Assembly: GCA_900552295.1 (NCBI GenBank)
Contig: URZB01000026.1
Coordinates: forward strand, 1 to 11,002
DNA length: 11,002 nt
Direction of reading: 5' to 3'
From: an uncultured Collinsella sp.
GTDB taxonomy: Bacteria; Actinomycetota; Coriobacteriia; Coriobacteriales; Coriobacteriaceae
Shown here: positions 1-6,993 of the stretch, in pieces
How positions within the stretch are numbered: position 1 is the first letter of the stretch
Layout: every line of letters begins with the position of its first letter
The notes under the pieces: model-generated
Told to the model about the DNA's origin: nothing
Seen by the model: only the letters and a program-made list of their open reading frames with translations
Databases searched by the model: none
Position numbers and translations under genes: made by a program

Positions 1-25
1 AGCGTCAGATGTGTATAAGAGACAG
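1..25. other. Nextera adapter remnant (artefact)
   Basis: The first 25 bases end with the Tn5 mosaic end AGATGTGTATAAGAGACAG, preceded by AGCGTC from the Nextera read-1 adapter. This is library sequence, not genome. It supplies the false last residues (LSLIHI) and stop codon of the alaS reading frame on the minus strand, and a false MYKRQ start on the plus strand. Genomic sequence begins at 26. Confidence 0.98.
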
Positions 26-604
26 GCCTACATGACAGTCGGGTCTGCCGCAGCCTTTTTCGTCGCCACGGTCAAAGTAGATTTCGGAGCACGGACCGCA
101 GGGGCCGGTGGGGCCGGCGGCCCAGAAGTTGTCGTCCTCCCCCAGACGCGAGATGTGGTCCTCGGCAACGCCCAGGGAACGCCACACGTCGTGGGTCTCG
201 CCGTCCTCGGTAAAGACGGTGAAGTACAGGCGGTCGAGCGGCAGCTTGAACTCCTTGGTGATGAGCTCAAAGGCCCAGGCGCAGGCCTGCTGCTTGGAGA
301 CGCCGCCAAAGGAGAAGTCGCCGAGCATCTCAAAGAAGGACAGGTGACGGCCGTCCTCGCCGATGCAGTCGATGTCGTTGGTGCGGACGCACTTCTGGCA
401 GGAGATCGCGCCGATCTCCTTCATGGTCTTCTTGCCCTGGTAATACTCCTTAAACTGGTTCATGCCGGCGTTGGCAAGCAGCAGCGAAGGATCGTCGGGG
501 ACGAGGGACGAAGAAGGATAGAGCTTAAGACCGCGCTCCTCAAAGAAGTTGAGGAACTTGGAGCGAATCTCAGCCGTAGTCATTGACGGGTAGTCAGCAC
601 TCAT
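26..604 (-). CDS. alaS: Alanine--tRNA ligase, N-terminal fragment
   Basis: AlaRS is a cytoplasmic class II synthetase that charges tRNA-Ala. Only 193 N-terminal residues are present, against roughly 870-890 in the full enzyme; the rest lies beyond the contig end. Visible signatures are SSSLVPDDPSLLLANAGMNQF (residues about 31-51, motif 1 area), the motif 2 area with GRHLSFFEMLGDFSFGG (85-101), and the active-site loop GPTGPCGPCSE (164-174). The last genomic residues, CGRPDCHVG, match the family just before the usual CDCDR segment. The ATG at 602-604 is chosen because GAGGAG lies 9 nt upstream (614-619) and family similarity starts just after it; longer readings into upstream DNA have no such support. 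The gene has its own candidate promoter and lies downstream of a terminator, so it is probably transcribed separately from the sigma operon. Truncation is due to contig end, not mutation. Confidence 0.97.
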
Positions 605-650
605 AGAGGGAATCTCCTCGGTTTCACATCGAAACAGTTCAAACGTAACG

Positions 651-678
651 ATATTACCATCCAACCGCCCCCGTGCAA
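651..678 (-). promoter_or_regulatory. Candidate alaS promoter
   Basis: Read on the minus strand, TTGCAC (673-678) and TAATAT (651-656) are separated by 16 nt. That would start RNA near 644 and give a leader of about 40 nt ahead of alaS. The -35 matches consensus at only 3 of 6 positions and the -10 at 4 of 6. The -35 overlaps the last bases of the upstream terminator's T-run. No T-box signature is visible in this leader. Confidence 0.4.
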
Positions 679-706
679 AAAAGAGGGTCGCCAAACAGCG
701 ACCCTC
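677..706 (-). terminator. Intrinsic terminator upstream of alaS
   Basis: On the minus strand, a perfect 9-bp stem GAGGGTCGC/GCGACCCTC (698-706 and 683-691) with a 6-nt loop is followed by six T (677-682). Its direction means it stops leftward RNA arriving before alaS. The nearest leftward genes are those of the sigma/AI-2E operon ending at 1045, so it is probably that operon's terminator, reached after crossing the plus-strand gene at 799-1038. An attenuator role for alaS is possible but less likely, because a candidate promoter lies after it. Confidence 0.85.
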
Positions 707-760
707 CAGCGAAAGTGCACGTTATTTAGTACTGCGCGATCCTTTGAAAAAGGACTGCTG

Positions 761-766
761 TATAAT
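761..766 (+). promoter_or_regulatory. Candidate -10 box of the small membrane gene
   Basis: A perfect TATAAT lies 32 nt before the ATG at 799, which would start RNA near 773 and leave a leader of about 26 nt. No good -35 is seen 16-18 nt upstream. A TTGAAA at 744-749 is too close (11 nt). Confidence 0.45.
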
Positions 767-798
767 TGCATATAAGATTCACCCGGAAGGAGCGATCG

Positions 799-1038
799 AT
801 GAAAAGCAAACGATTTGTCCTGAATGCACTTCTGGTTGTAGCACTTTTAGCGCTCTTAGCCTTCTCATGCTGGTACGCAAACCAACCATCATTTGGATAC
901 GTATTGTATACAGTAATGTCCGGCGATAAGGCTTATTACACTCTACGCGCAATTGACGTTCTCTTTTTCTATGTAGCCGGCCCCTTATCAATCGCTTTGG
1001 TCGCGTTTCTTGTCATTTACAACTTCAAGAAACGTTAA
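799..1038 (+). CDS. Small two-helix membrane protein, unknown function
   Basis: Encodes 79 residues and I do not recognise the family. There are two hydrophobic segments, about residues 7-24 (ALLVVALLALLAFSCWYA) and about 52-74 (VLFFYVAGPLSIALVAFLVIY). They are joined by a polar, Tyr-rich loop and flanked by KSKR at the N-terminus and NFKKR at the C-terminus. By the positive-inside rule both ends are cytoplasmic. The ATG at 799 is chosen because AAGGAG lies 6 nt upstream; an in-frame ATG at 766 lies inside the candidate -10 region. It is the only convincing plus-strand gene here. GC is about 44% (80 of 180 bases at 841-1020), clearly below its neighbours, which may indicate recent transfer. 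It ends 6 nt from the stop of the convergent permease gene, with no terminator between them. The cysteine near the end of helix 1 does not form a convincing lipobox. Confidence 0.75.
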   Translation: MKSKRFVLNALLVVALLALLAFSCWYANQPSFGYVLYTVMSGDKAYYTLRAIDVLFFYVAGPLSIALVAFLVIYNFKKR

Positions 1039-1044
1039 TAGAAC

Positions 1045-2457
1045 CTATTTAGAATCCGAATCGTCCATGGAGCCGTCGATGCCGGTTTTGGTTTCGTCGT
1101 TCATATTGAAATCGTCGTCTTTGGCGAAGGGATTCTTGAAAAAGCCCGTAGCATCGGGCTGAAGGCCCGAGAGCTTCATCCAGGGATTATCGAGTTCGGG
1201 TTTGGGCATGGCCTGGGCCTCGGGCGCGGTCTCGTTGCCGATGAGCTCGGACTCGTAGATGAAGGTGTCGTCGCCGAGCGCGTCGTAGGCGGCGACCGGG
1301 TTGCCATCGGCATCGCGGTACGGTGTGCCCTTAAACACGGCGCCGTCATAGGCCACAAGCTGGCGGCCGGTCTCATTCTCGAAGTAGTACACGAAGATAC
1401 CCTTGAGGGCCGCACATAGCGGGATGGCAATAATCATGCCGATGGGGCCCATGAGTGCCGAGCCAATAACGAGCGCCGTGAGGCTCATGATGGGATGCAC
1501 CTGCACCGAGCTCTGCATAACCTTAGGCGAAATCACGTTATCGGTGACGTTTTGCGCGACCATCGTCACAATGAGCGTCCATAACGCCAACATGGGACTG
1601 AACATGAAGCCGAGTACCGTGGCGATTGCTGCGCTCACCCAGGGACCGACGACCGGAACCAAATGCATGATGCCGGTAAAGATAGCCATGAGCGCCGCAT
1701 ACGGATGACCGATGATCAAAAAACCGATAAAGGCGAGGAAACCACCGCAGATGGACGTCACGACCATACCGCGCATGTAGCCGCCGACAGAGCGAGAAAG
1801 GATGGCGACCATAAAGCGGTACGAGGTCTCCTTCTCCTGACCGATGATGGTGCAAATCTCGTGGTGCATGCGAGGGTAGTCGCAGGCCATCCAGTACGCA
1901 AGCACCAGACCAAGGAAGATCACGAACAACTGCGAGGCCGTATTGGTGATGAGCGGGAACACACCGCGACCAAGCTCGGCAGCAATCTGAGACACATACT
2001 TCGATGCCACGGTAACCAGGGACGAAAGATTATCGTCCAAATACTCCTTGAGCGGCGTGTTGTTGAGCGTCTTGGCATGCGAGATCATCTCATTGAGATC
2101 GTCACCCGCAACACGAAGCTGCTCGGGCAGGCGGCTCAGGACTTCCATGATCTGACCAAAGAGAATCGGCGACAAGATGCAAACGACACCGACGAGCACG
2201 GCAACAACAACAATAAGCGCGATAAGCGAACCGATGCCGCGATTCACGCCATGGTGCTCGAGCCAGTTGGTGATCGGGGACATCACAAAAGCAATGATGG
2301 AGCCGACGGCAAGAAACTCAATAACCGGTGCCAGGATGCCCATAAGGTTAAAGATGACGGCAGCAATAACAATGCAGCCGACAACAGCCCAAATGCGCAG
2401 CGTCAGAATGCGGGTGTCGCGCAGCACGCGATCGGTTTGTTGGGGGTGCTCACTCAT
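1045..2457 (-). CDS. AI-2E family transporter (permease), acidic C-terminal tail
   Basis: A 470-residue inner-membrane protein of the AI-2E/UPF0118 family (TqsA/YdiK-like). Hydrophobic segments lie near residues 22-75, 82-105, 170-190 and 220-350. The soluble segment between the second helix pair and the C-terminal half is typical of the family, as are the PVVGPW stretch and the NVISPKVMQSSVQVHP region. Members are linked to autoinducer-2 export, Na+/H+ exchange or unknown substrates, so substrate cannot be assigned. After the last helix, about 111 hydrophilic residues (360-470) form a Gly/Asp/Glu-rich tail ending MDDSDSK, longer than I expect for the family. Its ATG overlaps the sigma-factor stop in ATGA (2454-2457), implying translational coupling. 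It is the last gene of the sigma operon. No terminator follows directly; the next leftward one is at 677-706. Confidence 0.9.
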   Translation of the reverse strand: MSEHPQQTDRVLRDTRILTLRIWAVVGCIVIAAVIFNLMGILAPVIEFLAVGSIIAFVMSPITNWLEHHGVNRGIGSLIALIVVVAVLVGVVCILSPILFGQIMEVLSRLPEQLRVAGDDLNEMISHAKTLNNTPLKEYLDDNLSSLVTVASKYVSQIAAELGRGVFPLITNTASQLFVIFLGLVLAYWMACDYPRMHHEICTIIGQEKETSYRFMVAILSRSVGGYMRGMVVTSICGGFLAFIGFLIIGHPYAALMAIFTGIMHLVPVVGPWVSAAIATVLGFMFSPMLALWTLIVTMVAQNVTDNVISPKVMQSSVQVHPIMSLTALVIGSALMGPIGMIIAIPLCAALKGIFVYYFENETGRQLVAYDGAVFKGTPYRDADGNPVAAYDALGDDTFIYESELIGNETAPEAQAMPKPELDNPWMKLSGLQPDATGFFKNPFAKDDDFNMNDETKTGIDGSMDDSDSK

Positions 2458-3245
2458 GAACGAATCATCACTCCGTCGGGGTCGATCTTGTCCTGAATCT
2501 TCTTAAGCGTGCGGCGCAGCAGACGCGAAACCTGTACCTGAGAAATACCCAGCTTCTTGGCGATCTCGATCTGGGTCATGCCCTTCACAAAGCGCAGCTC
2601 AATCACCTCGCGCTCGCGCGGCGAGAAATCACGGATGGCTTCCTCGATCACTAGGCGGTCATCGGTAAAGTCGAGCTCGTTGTCGTCGTCGGCGTAACGG
2701 TCGAGAATCGAGGGGGCATCGTCCGAATCGGACGCACCAGGAGCCTCGATGGGCACCGAGGTATAGGCCGAAGACGATTCCATGGCCTCCAGCACCTCAT
2801 CGACCGTCACGTCCAAGTACTCAGCGATTTCCTCAACCTTAGGCGAGCGCTGTAGCTCGTTGGTGAGCTTATCGGTAGCCTGGTTGACCTTGGCCGAGAG
2901 CTCCTGCAAGCGACGGGGCACGCGCACGCTCCAGCCCTTGTCGCGGAAGTGACGCTTAATCTCGCCCAAGATGGTAGGCGTGGCAAACGTGGTGAACTCG
3001 AGTCCGCGCTCAGGGTCAAAGCGGTCGATAGCCTTGAGCAGGCCCAAATAACCAACCTGCATCAGGTCATCGAGCGGCTCGCCGCGGTTCTTAAACTTGT
3101 TGGCAAGAAACCTTACCAGGTTCATGTGGGACATGACGAGCTGCTCGCGTGCGTCCGGGTCACCGGTCTCTTTATAGCGACGAAACAGCTCGCGGGTTTT
3201 CTCCTTGTCCCAAGCGGTCTTACCGCTCCGGGAACGTTCGGTCAT
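2454..3245 (-). CDS. RNA polymerase sigma factor, SigB/SigF/SigG subfamily
   Basis: A 263-residue group 3 sigma-70 factor, which would direct RNA polymerase to a stress or envelope regulon. Region 2 (about 36-105) contains the DDLMQVGYLGLLKAIDRFDP core and the FATPTILGEIKRHFRD -10 recognition stretch. VPRRLQEL opens region 3 (from about 109). Region 4 (about 207-254) carries SPREREVIELRF and the helix-turn-helix EIAKKLGISQVQVSRLLRR. An acidic linker (about 170-195, SDSDDAPS and YADDDNELD) separates regions 3 and 4. Region 1.1 of primary sigmas is absent. The start codon lies one nucleotide after the anti-sigma stop (TAATATG), with AAGGCGG inside the upstream gene as a likely ribosome site. 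The adjacent RsbW-like gene and the family suggest anti-sigma control; exact regulon unknown. Confidence 0.95.
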   Translation of the reverse strand: MTERSRSGKTAWDKEKTRELFRRYKETGDPDAREQLVMSHMNLVRFLANKFKNRGEPLDDLMQVGYLGLLKAIDRFDPERGLEFTTFATPTILGEIKRHFRDKGWSVRVPRRLQELSAKVNQATDKLTNELQRSPKVEEIAEYLDVTVDEVLEAMESSSAYTSVPIEAPGASDSDDAPSILDRYADDDNELDFTDDRLVIEEAIRDFSPREREVIELRFVKGMTQIEIAKKLGISQVQVSRLLRRTLKKIQDKIDPDGVMIRS

Positions 3246-3246
3246 A

Positions 3247-3624
3247 TTAGATATCCGCCTTGAGGTCGAGGGAAAGCGTCAGGGGCGCCGTAGTCTTTTC
3301 GTAGGAGTCGCACACGCTCGCGAGGATGAGCTCGGCATACACCGCAGCCTGGTCGTCTTCATCGACCGTAGCCTGGTCGCCAAAGGTAATAGTCATGCCA
3401 ACGTGGGTCTCATCGACATCGAATTTGATGGTGATGTCATCGCAGTCGACCGCGGTGCAACCAAAGATGAAAGCCTCCTCAGCAGCCATGCGGATGTCCT
3501 CGATGCGATCGACAGACATAGAGCACAGGGCACCAACGTTGGCTGCCGTCATGCGCACAAGGCGAGCGAGACGCGGGTCACCGGCAACGGTCAGCGTGAT
3601 AGGGCAGGTTGCTTCGCTACTCAT
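3247..3624 (-). CDS. RsbW-like anti-sigma regulatory protein, degenerate ATP site
   Basis: A 125-residue protein resembling the RsbW/SpoIIAB GHKL-fold anti-sigma kinases: an opening beta strand (ITLTVAGDP), the first helix, then VDRIEDIRMAAEEAF, matching the helix that normally carries the N-box. B. subtilis RsbW has EACTNAV there; here it reads EAFIFGC, placing Phe53 where the ATP/Mg-binding Asn belongs. The usual D-x-G after the central strands is replaced by FGDQ (80-83), and no glycine-rich lid precedes the last helix (VYAELILASVCDSY). The usual family length is about 140-160. The ATG at 3624 has GAGGAG 7 nt upstream; a longer frame to 3732 lacks one and overlaps the upstream gene further. 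It overlaps the DUF948 stop by 8 nt and lies one base before the sigma gene. Expected role: bind and hold the sigma factor. Loss of kinase activity is inferred from sequence only. Confidence 0.82.
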   Translation of the reverse strand: MSSEATCPITLTVAGDPRLARLVRMTAANVGALCSMSVDRIEDIRMAAEEAFIFGCTAVDCDDITIKFDVDETHVGMTITFGDQATVDEDDQAAVYAELILASVCDSYEKTTAPLTLSLDLKADI

Positions 3625-4204
3625 TGCAAGACTCCTCAGAGGTCTCGGCGGGCGTATAGGTGTAATACTGAGCCGGCTTGGATACAGACTTCTGACCATC
3701 ATCGTCGCCCGCGGCGGCCTCGTCCTCGCCAATTAGGACGCGCTCGGTAGGCTGCTCGGCCTCCGCAGCGGCAGCGGCGAGCTTGCGATCGGCGTCGGCT
3801 GCAGGAGCCTTCACCTTATTGAAGAGCTTCTGCACAGCACCGGCGGCAGAGTCGGTCACGCTCGACACAGCATTGCTGGCCTCGGCCATGCTGCCCGTAA
3901 CCTCGGAAATGTCGCGAACCACGGCTTCGACCTCTACGAGATTGGAGGTAAGGGCATCAACTGCCGTCTTGCTCGACTTAAGCAGCGGCTCCATCTGGGC
4001 AAGCGCCGGCGTAAGCTCATCGACAGCGCCATCGAGCTTTGCCACCACAGGCTGAGCCTCGGCGATGGTGTTGTTGAGGTCGTTCACGGTCTTATCGAGC
4101 GAGTCGACAACATTGCGGGTCTTGCGCAGGGTAAGCGCGAGCTCAGCGATGGCCCACACGCCGGCAACGGCGAGCAGCAGCAGGGCGATTTGAATGGGAC
4201 TCAT
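3617..4204 (-). CDS. DUF948 membrane-anchored coiled-coil protein
   Basis: A 195-residue protein with one N-terminal membrane segment (about 4-23, IQIALLLLAVAGVWAIAEL), then TLRKTRNVVDSLDKTVNDL and a long helical stretch to about residue 120 with regular hydrophobic spacing, fitting a coiled coil. The Ala- and acid-rich tail (about 130-195) looks disordered. This matches the DUF948 family, which includes B. subtilis general-stress protein YtxG; biochemical function is unknown. ATG at 4204 has GGGAGG 5 nt upstream. Its 3' end overlaps the anti-sigma start by 8 nt, making it the first gene of the four-gene operon. The 100 nt between it and rarA shows no terminator and no convincing promoter, so cotranscription with rarA is possible. 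Gene order rarA-DUF948-alaS is, as I recall, common in Gram-positives; here the sigma module interrupts it. Confidence 0.85.
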   Translation of the reverse strand: MSPIQIALLLLAVAGVWAIAELALTLRKTRNVVDSLDKTVNDLNNTIAEAQPVVAKLDGAVDELTPALAQMEPLLKSSKTAVDALTSNLVEVEAVVRDISEVTGSMAEASNAVSSVTDSAAGAVQKLFNKVKAPAADADRKLAAAAAEAEQPTERVLIGEDEAAAGDDDGQKSVSKPAQYYTYTPAETSEESCNE

Positions 4205-4304
4205 ACAAGCCTCCCGGAAGAATCGAAATACAGACGCTTTTCATGGTACCCCAAAGGGGACCGAACATGCCAAGAGCAGCAACGTGGGACAAAATTATCA
4301 GCAG

Positions 4305-5660
4305 CTACCTCGGTGCATTCCCGCTGCGGTCTCGTTCGCTTTGCTCTACGCGCCACTCTTCCCAGCCGCGCCCGGCAGGCTGCCAAAATGCACCGCGTTC
4401 CAAGCCTTCGGGCAAATAGCGCTGATCGACCCAGCCTTCGGGATAATCATGTGGATACTTATACACACCGTATTCATCGCTGCCCGGGCGATGGCGATCG
4501 CGCAGATAACTCGGCACCTCGCGAAGCCCACTAGAATGGATATCGGCCAGCGCCGCATCGATCGAAGCCTCACACGCGTTGGATTTTGGCGCCAAGCACA
4601 CATAGAGTGCAGCCTGAGCCAGGTTAATGCGGCACTCGGGATAGCCAATGACCTCGGCAGACTTAAACGCGGCATGCGCCACCAAAAGCGCCTGCGGGTC
4701 GGCGTTGCCAACATCCTCAGAAGCGTGAATCATAATGCGGCGAGCGATAAACTTAGGATCCTCCCCAGCATCGATCATGCGCGCGAGCCAATAGATCGTG
4801 GCATCGGGGTCACTACCGCGCATGGACTTGATGAACGCACTGATGATGTCGTAGTGCATGTCGCCGTTTTTGTCATACGTAAAGCCGCGACGCGGGTTGG
4901 CAATCTTCACGTCATCCACGGTGATGGGATAGCGCTCCCCCGCCGCAGGCGCTGGCGTTCCCTCGGTATCGGGACGCGTGACGGCAATCTCGCTCGCAAG
5001 CTCGAGCGTCGTGAGCGCCGAGCGAGCGTCACCCGCTGCCAGCGTGCAGATGGTCTTGACCGTATCCTCATCGGCCGAGAACTTTCCGTTCAAGCCCTGT
5101 GGTGCCTCGAGCGCACGCTCAATAAGCGTGGCGATATCCTCATCCTTCAGATGTTCAAGCTCCACCACGCGCCCGCGCGACAACAGTGCCGAGTTGACCT
5201 CAAAGTACGGGTTCTCTGTCGTAGCGCCAATCATAATGACGGTACGGTTCTCAACTGCATGCAGCAGGGCATCCTGCTGCGACTTAGAGAAGCGGTGAAT
5301 CTCATCGATGAATAGAATGGTGCGGCGGTCGTACGTATTCAGGCGCGTCTTGGCCTCATCAATCACACGACGCAGGTCCTTCACGGTACCCGTGACGGCG
5401 CTGACCTCGACAAACTCGCTCTTGGTATGGTTGGCGATAATGTGGGCCAGCGTCGTCTTGCCCGTACCGGCAGGCCCGTACAGAATCACGCTCGAAAGCA
5501 CGTCGTGCTCGATCGCGGCACGCAGCCATGAACCCTTACCGACGGCCTTTTGCTGGCCCACGTACTCGTCGAGCGAATTGGGGCGCATGCGCACCGCAAG
5601 CGGCGCATTCTGAAAGGAACGCTCGCGCGTCGAAGCAGAAAAAAGGTCGTCCATAGCCAT
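4305..5660 (-). CDS. rarA: Replication-associated recombination protein A (RarA/MgsA), AAA+ ATPase
   Basis: A 451-residue cytoplasmic AAA+ ATPase of the clamp-loader-related RarA/Mgs1/WRNIP1 family, acting at stalled replication forks. Visible motifs are the N-terminal LAVRMRPNSLDEYVGQ, Walker A GPAGTGKT (62-69), Walker B ILFIDEIHRF (115-124), sensor 1 in IGATTENP, and the arginine finger in LLSRGR. The C-terminal half has the family tetramerisation domain (GSDPDATIYWLARM, ARRIMIHASEDVGNADPQAL) and ends with YKYPHDYPEGWVDQRYLPE, highly typical of RarA. Start is uncertain: ATG at 5660 (MAMDDLF), ATG at 5654 and a TTG at 5672 are all in frame, and none has a strong Shine-Dalgarno; I prefer 5660. 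A candidate -10 TATACT lies at 5694-5699. A short insertion near residue 240 (TRPDTEGTPAPAAGERYP) looks like a lineage-specific loop. Confidence 0.97.
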   Translation of the reverse strand: MAMDDLFSASTRERSFQNAPLAVRMRPNSLDEYVGQQKAVGKGSWLRAAIEHDVLSSVILYGPAGTGKTTLAHIIANHTKSEFVEVSAVTGTVKDLRRVIDEAKTRLNTYDRRTILFIDEIHRFSKSQQDALLHAVENRTVIMIGATTENPYFEVNSALLSRGRVVELEHLKDEDIATLIERALEAPQGLNGKFSADEDTVKTICTLAAGDARSALTTLELASEIAVTRPDTEGTPAPAAGERYPITVDDVKIANPRRGFTYDKNGDMHYDIISAFIKSMRGSDPDATIYWLARMIDAGEDPKFIARRIMIHASEDVGNADPQALLVAHAAFKSAEVIGYPECRINLAQAALYVCLAPKSNACEASIDAALADIHSSGLREVPSYLRDRHRPGSDEYGVYKYPHDYPEGWVDQRYLPEGLERGAFWQPAGRGWEEWRVEQSERDRSGNAPR

Positions 5661-5693
5661 CCCGTGTATCAATCAAAAACGTTTTCCACTAAC

Positions 5694-5699
5694 AGTATA
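5694..5699 (-). promoter_or_regulatory. Candidate rarA -10 box
   Basis: TATACT on the minus strand, 33 nt before the chosen rarA ATG, would give a leader of about 27 nt. No convincing -35 is seen at normal spacing. It lies in the AT-rich gap between the dGTPase-like gene and rarA, which holds no terminator. Confidence 0.3.
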
Positions 5700-5714
5700 C
5701 CGAATTAATACGAA

Positions 5715-6962
5715 CTACCGTTCGTTAATATAGGTACGGTGCGGAAACTCCAGACCAGGGAACAGCTTGCTCGTCAGCTCGCAGAAATAACCGTCCGTCA
5801 TGCTCGCGATATAATCCACCACGGCTTGATCCTTGTCGTCCTGCCAGGCATAGGTGCGATCATAGTAGGAAAGCTGCTGCTCAATGCGCGAAATATGGTG
5901 CTTAAAGATGTAAGAGGACTCGTCGCCACTGTTTAGATCCCGCAGGCAACGGTCGTAGAGCTTTACGAACGCCTCGCGCAGCTCCGCCTCGGAATCGCCT
6001 TCGATACCGCCCTTGCTATAGATCTTCTCGTAGTTCTCGCGCTTGGCTCGGCGAATTTCCTCAAACAGGTCCTCGCTCATCTCGATGCGCGGCTTACCAT
6101 AGCTGTGCTCAACGATATCGATAGAGGCATGCGTGAGGATCCAACTGTTGTAGGCACCGCCCCGGCCATCATCAAAAGCGTCGGGCGAAAGCAGGCCCGC
6201 CGCGATCGCATCCTGACGGTCACGACCGACGTAGGCAAGAATATCCGAGATGCGAACGACGCAGCCCTCGAGCGTCATGGGACGCAGATGCTCAATTGCG
6301 CTATAGCCCGTGGCAATGCAATCCTCAACCGTCTGGTCAAACTGGTCAAAAGAACTCATGTCCGAGAGCTCAAACACACGCTGCTCGTACTCGCCGTTAT
6401 GGCATAGCACGCCGTCAAGCGTCTGGAGCGACACGTTGCGGCCATACAGCGTGTCGAGCACTCGGACCGACTGCACGTTATGGAAAAAATAACGCCCCGT
6501 ACGCTCATGATAGATATCGTTGAGGAAGCGCTCGCCGGCATGGCCGAAAGGCGTGTGTCCCAAGTCGTGACCCAGGCCAATCGCCTCGATCAAATCGCAA
6601 TTGAGCCCCAAGGCGCGACCGATATCGCGCGCAATGCGGGAGACAAGCTGCACGTGCAAACCGCGGCGTGACAGATCGTCATTGCTACGGAAGCTAAAGA
6701 CCTGCGTTTTACCTGCATAACGGGTGTACGACGGAAGATGAAGTATCTTTTCGGTATCGCGCATAAATGCCGGACGCATGAGCGTGCCTTTGTCGGCAGC
6801 GCGATCAATACGACGAATGACCTGATCGTCGTTGCAACGATACGGGTTGACGACACCCGAGGCGCGGTCGGCGGCAATACGCTCGACCAGATCGGGCGAC
6901 AACGCCGCGGGAATGCGATCCATGCGCGCCTTGATGGCGGCTGTTTCTTGATTAATTGCCAT
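5715..6962 (-). CDS. dgt: dGTPase-like HD-domain deoxynucleoside triphosphohydrolase
   Basis: A 415-residue soluble protein of the Dgt/SAMHD1-type HD superfamily, which splits dNTPs into deoxynucleoside and triphosphate. The N-terminal part carries RDTEKILHLPSYTRYAGKTQVF (about 68-89), typical of the family. Metal ligands follow the H...HD...D pattern: His103, His132-Asp133 in GLGHDLGHTPFGHAGE, and Asp240 in RISDILAYVGRD. ATG at 6962 is preceded by a perfect AAGGAG with 6-nt spacing, so the frame's longer start at 6989 is rejected. It begins 31 nt after the prepilin peptidase stop, with only that ribosome site in the gap, so the two probably share a transcript. Substrate preference (dGTP or other dNTPs) cannot be read from sequence; this subgroup is often annotated only as dGTPase-like. 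Confidence 0.92.
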   Translation of the reverse strand: MAINQETAAIKARMDRIPAALSPDLVERIAADRASGVVNPYRCNDDQVIRRIDRAADKGTLMRPAFMRDTEKILHLPSYTRYAGKTQVFSFRSNDDLSRRGLHVQLVSRIARDIGRALGLNCDLIEAIGLGHDLGHTPFGHAGERFLNDIYHERTGRYFFHNVQSVRVLDTLYGRNVSLQTLDGVLCHNGEYEQRVFELSDMSSFDQFDQTVEDCIATGYSAIEHLRPMTLEGCVVRISDILAYVGRDRQDAIAAGLLSPDAFDDGRGGAYNSWILTHASIDIVEHSYGKPRIEMSEDLFEEIRRAKRENYEKIYSKGGIEGDSEAELREAFVKLYDRCLRDLNSGDESSYIFKHHISRIEQQLSYYDRTYAWQDDKDQAVVDYIASMTDGYFCELTSKLFPGLEFPHRTYINER

Positions 6963-6993
6963 GGCATGCTCCTTAAAAAGGGCGCGCAAACGG

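Noticed and set aside
11..586. Open frame of 191 codons on the plus strand starting MYKRQ
   Set aside because: It begins inside the adapter and is the antisense of alaS; MYKRQ is a known translation of the Nextera end.
741..753. CCTTT/AAAGG mini-hairpin before the small membrane gene
   Set aside because: A 5-bp stem with a 3-nt loop and no T-run is too weak to call a terminator or operator.
605..780. T-box riboswitch upstream of alaS
   Set aside because: A terminator is present, but I found no T-box core (such as GGGTGG then ACCGCG) or specifier stem before it.
1663..2496. Long plus-strand open frame over the AI-2E permease gene
   Set aside because: Its composition is dominated by charged residues complementary to hydrophobic codons, typical of antisense to a membrane protein.
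4246..4266. SigB-like promoter ahead of the DUF948 gene (GTTCGG and GGGTAC on the minus strand)
   Set aside because: The spacer is only 9 nt, while SigB/SigF promoters need about 12-16. The GGTACC is better explained by a small CCCC/GGGG palindrome.
4194..5315. Long plus-strand open frame over rarA
   Set aside because: It is antisense to a gene with full RarA motifs, has no family resemblance, and is explained by GC-rich codon bias.
5675..5684. AAAACGTTTT palindrome between the dGTPase-like gene and rarA
   Set aside because: It is too short and has no loop for a terminator; a chance AT-rich palindrome is enough explanation.
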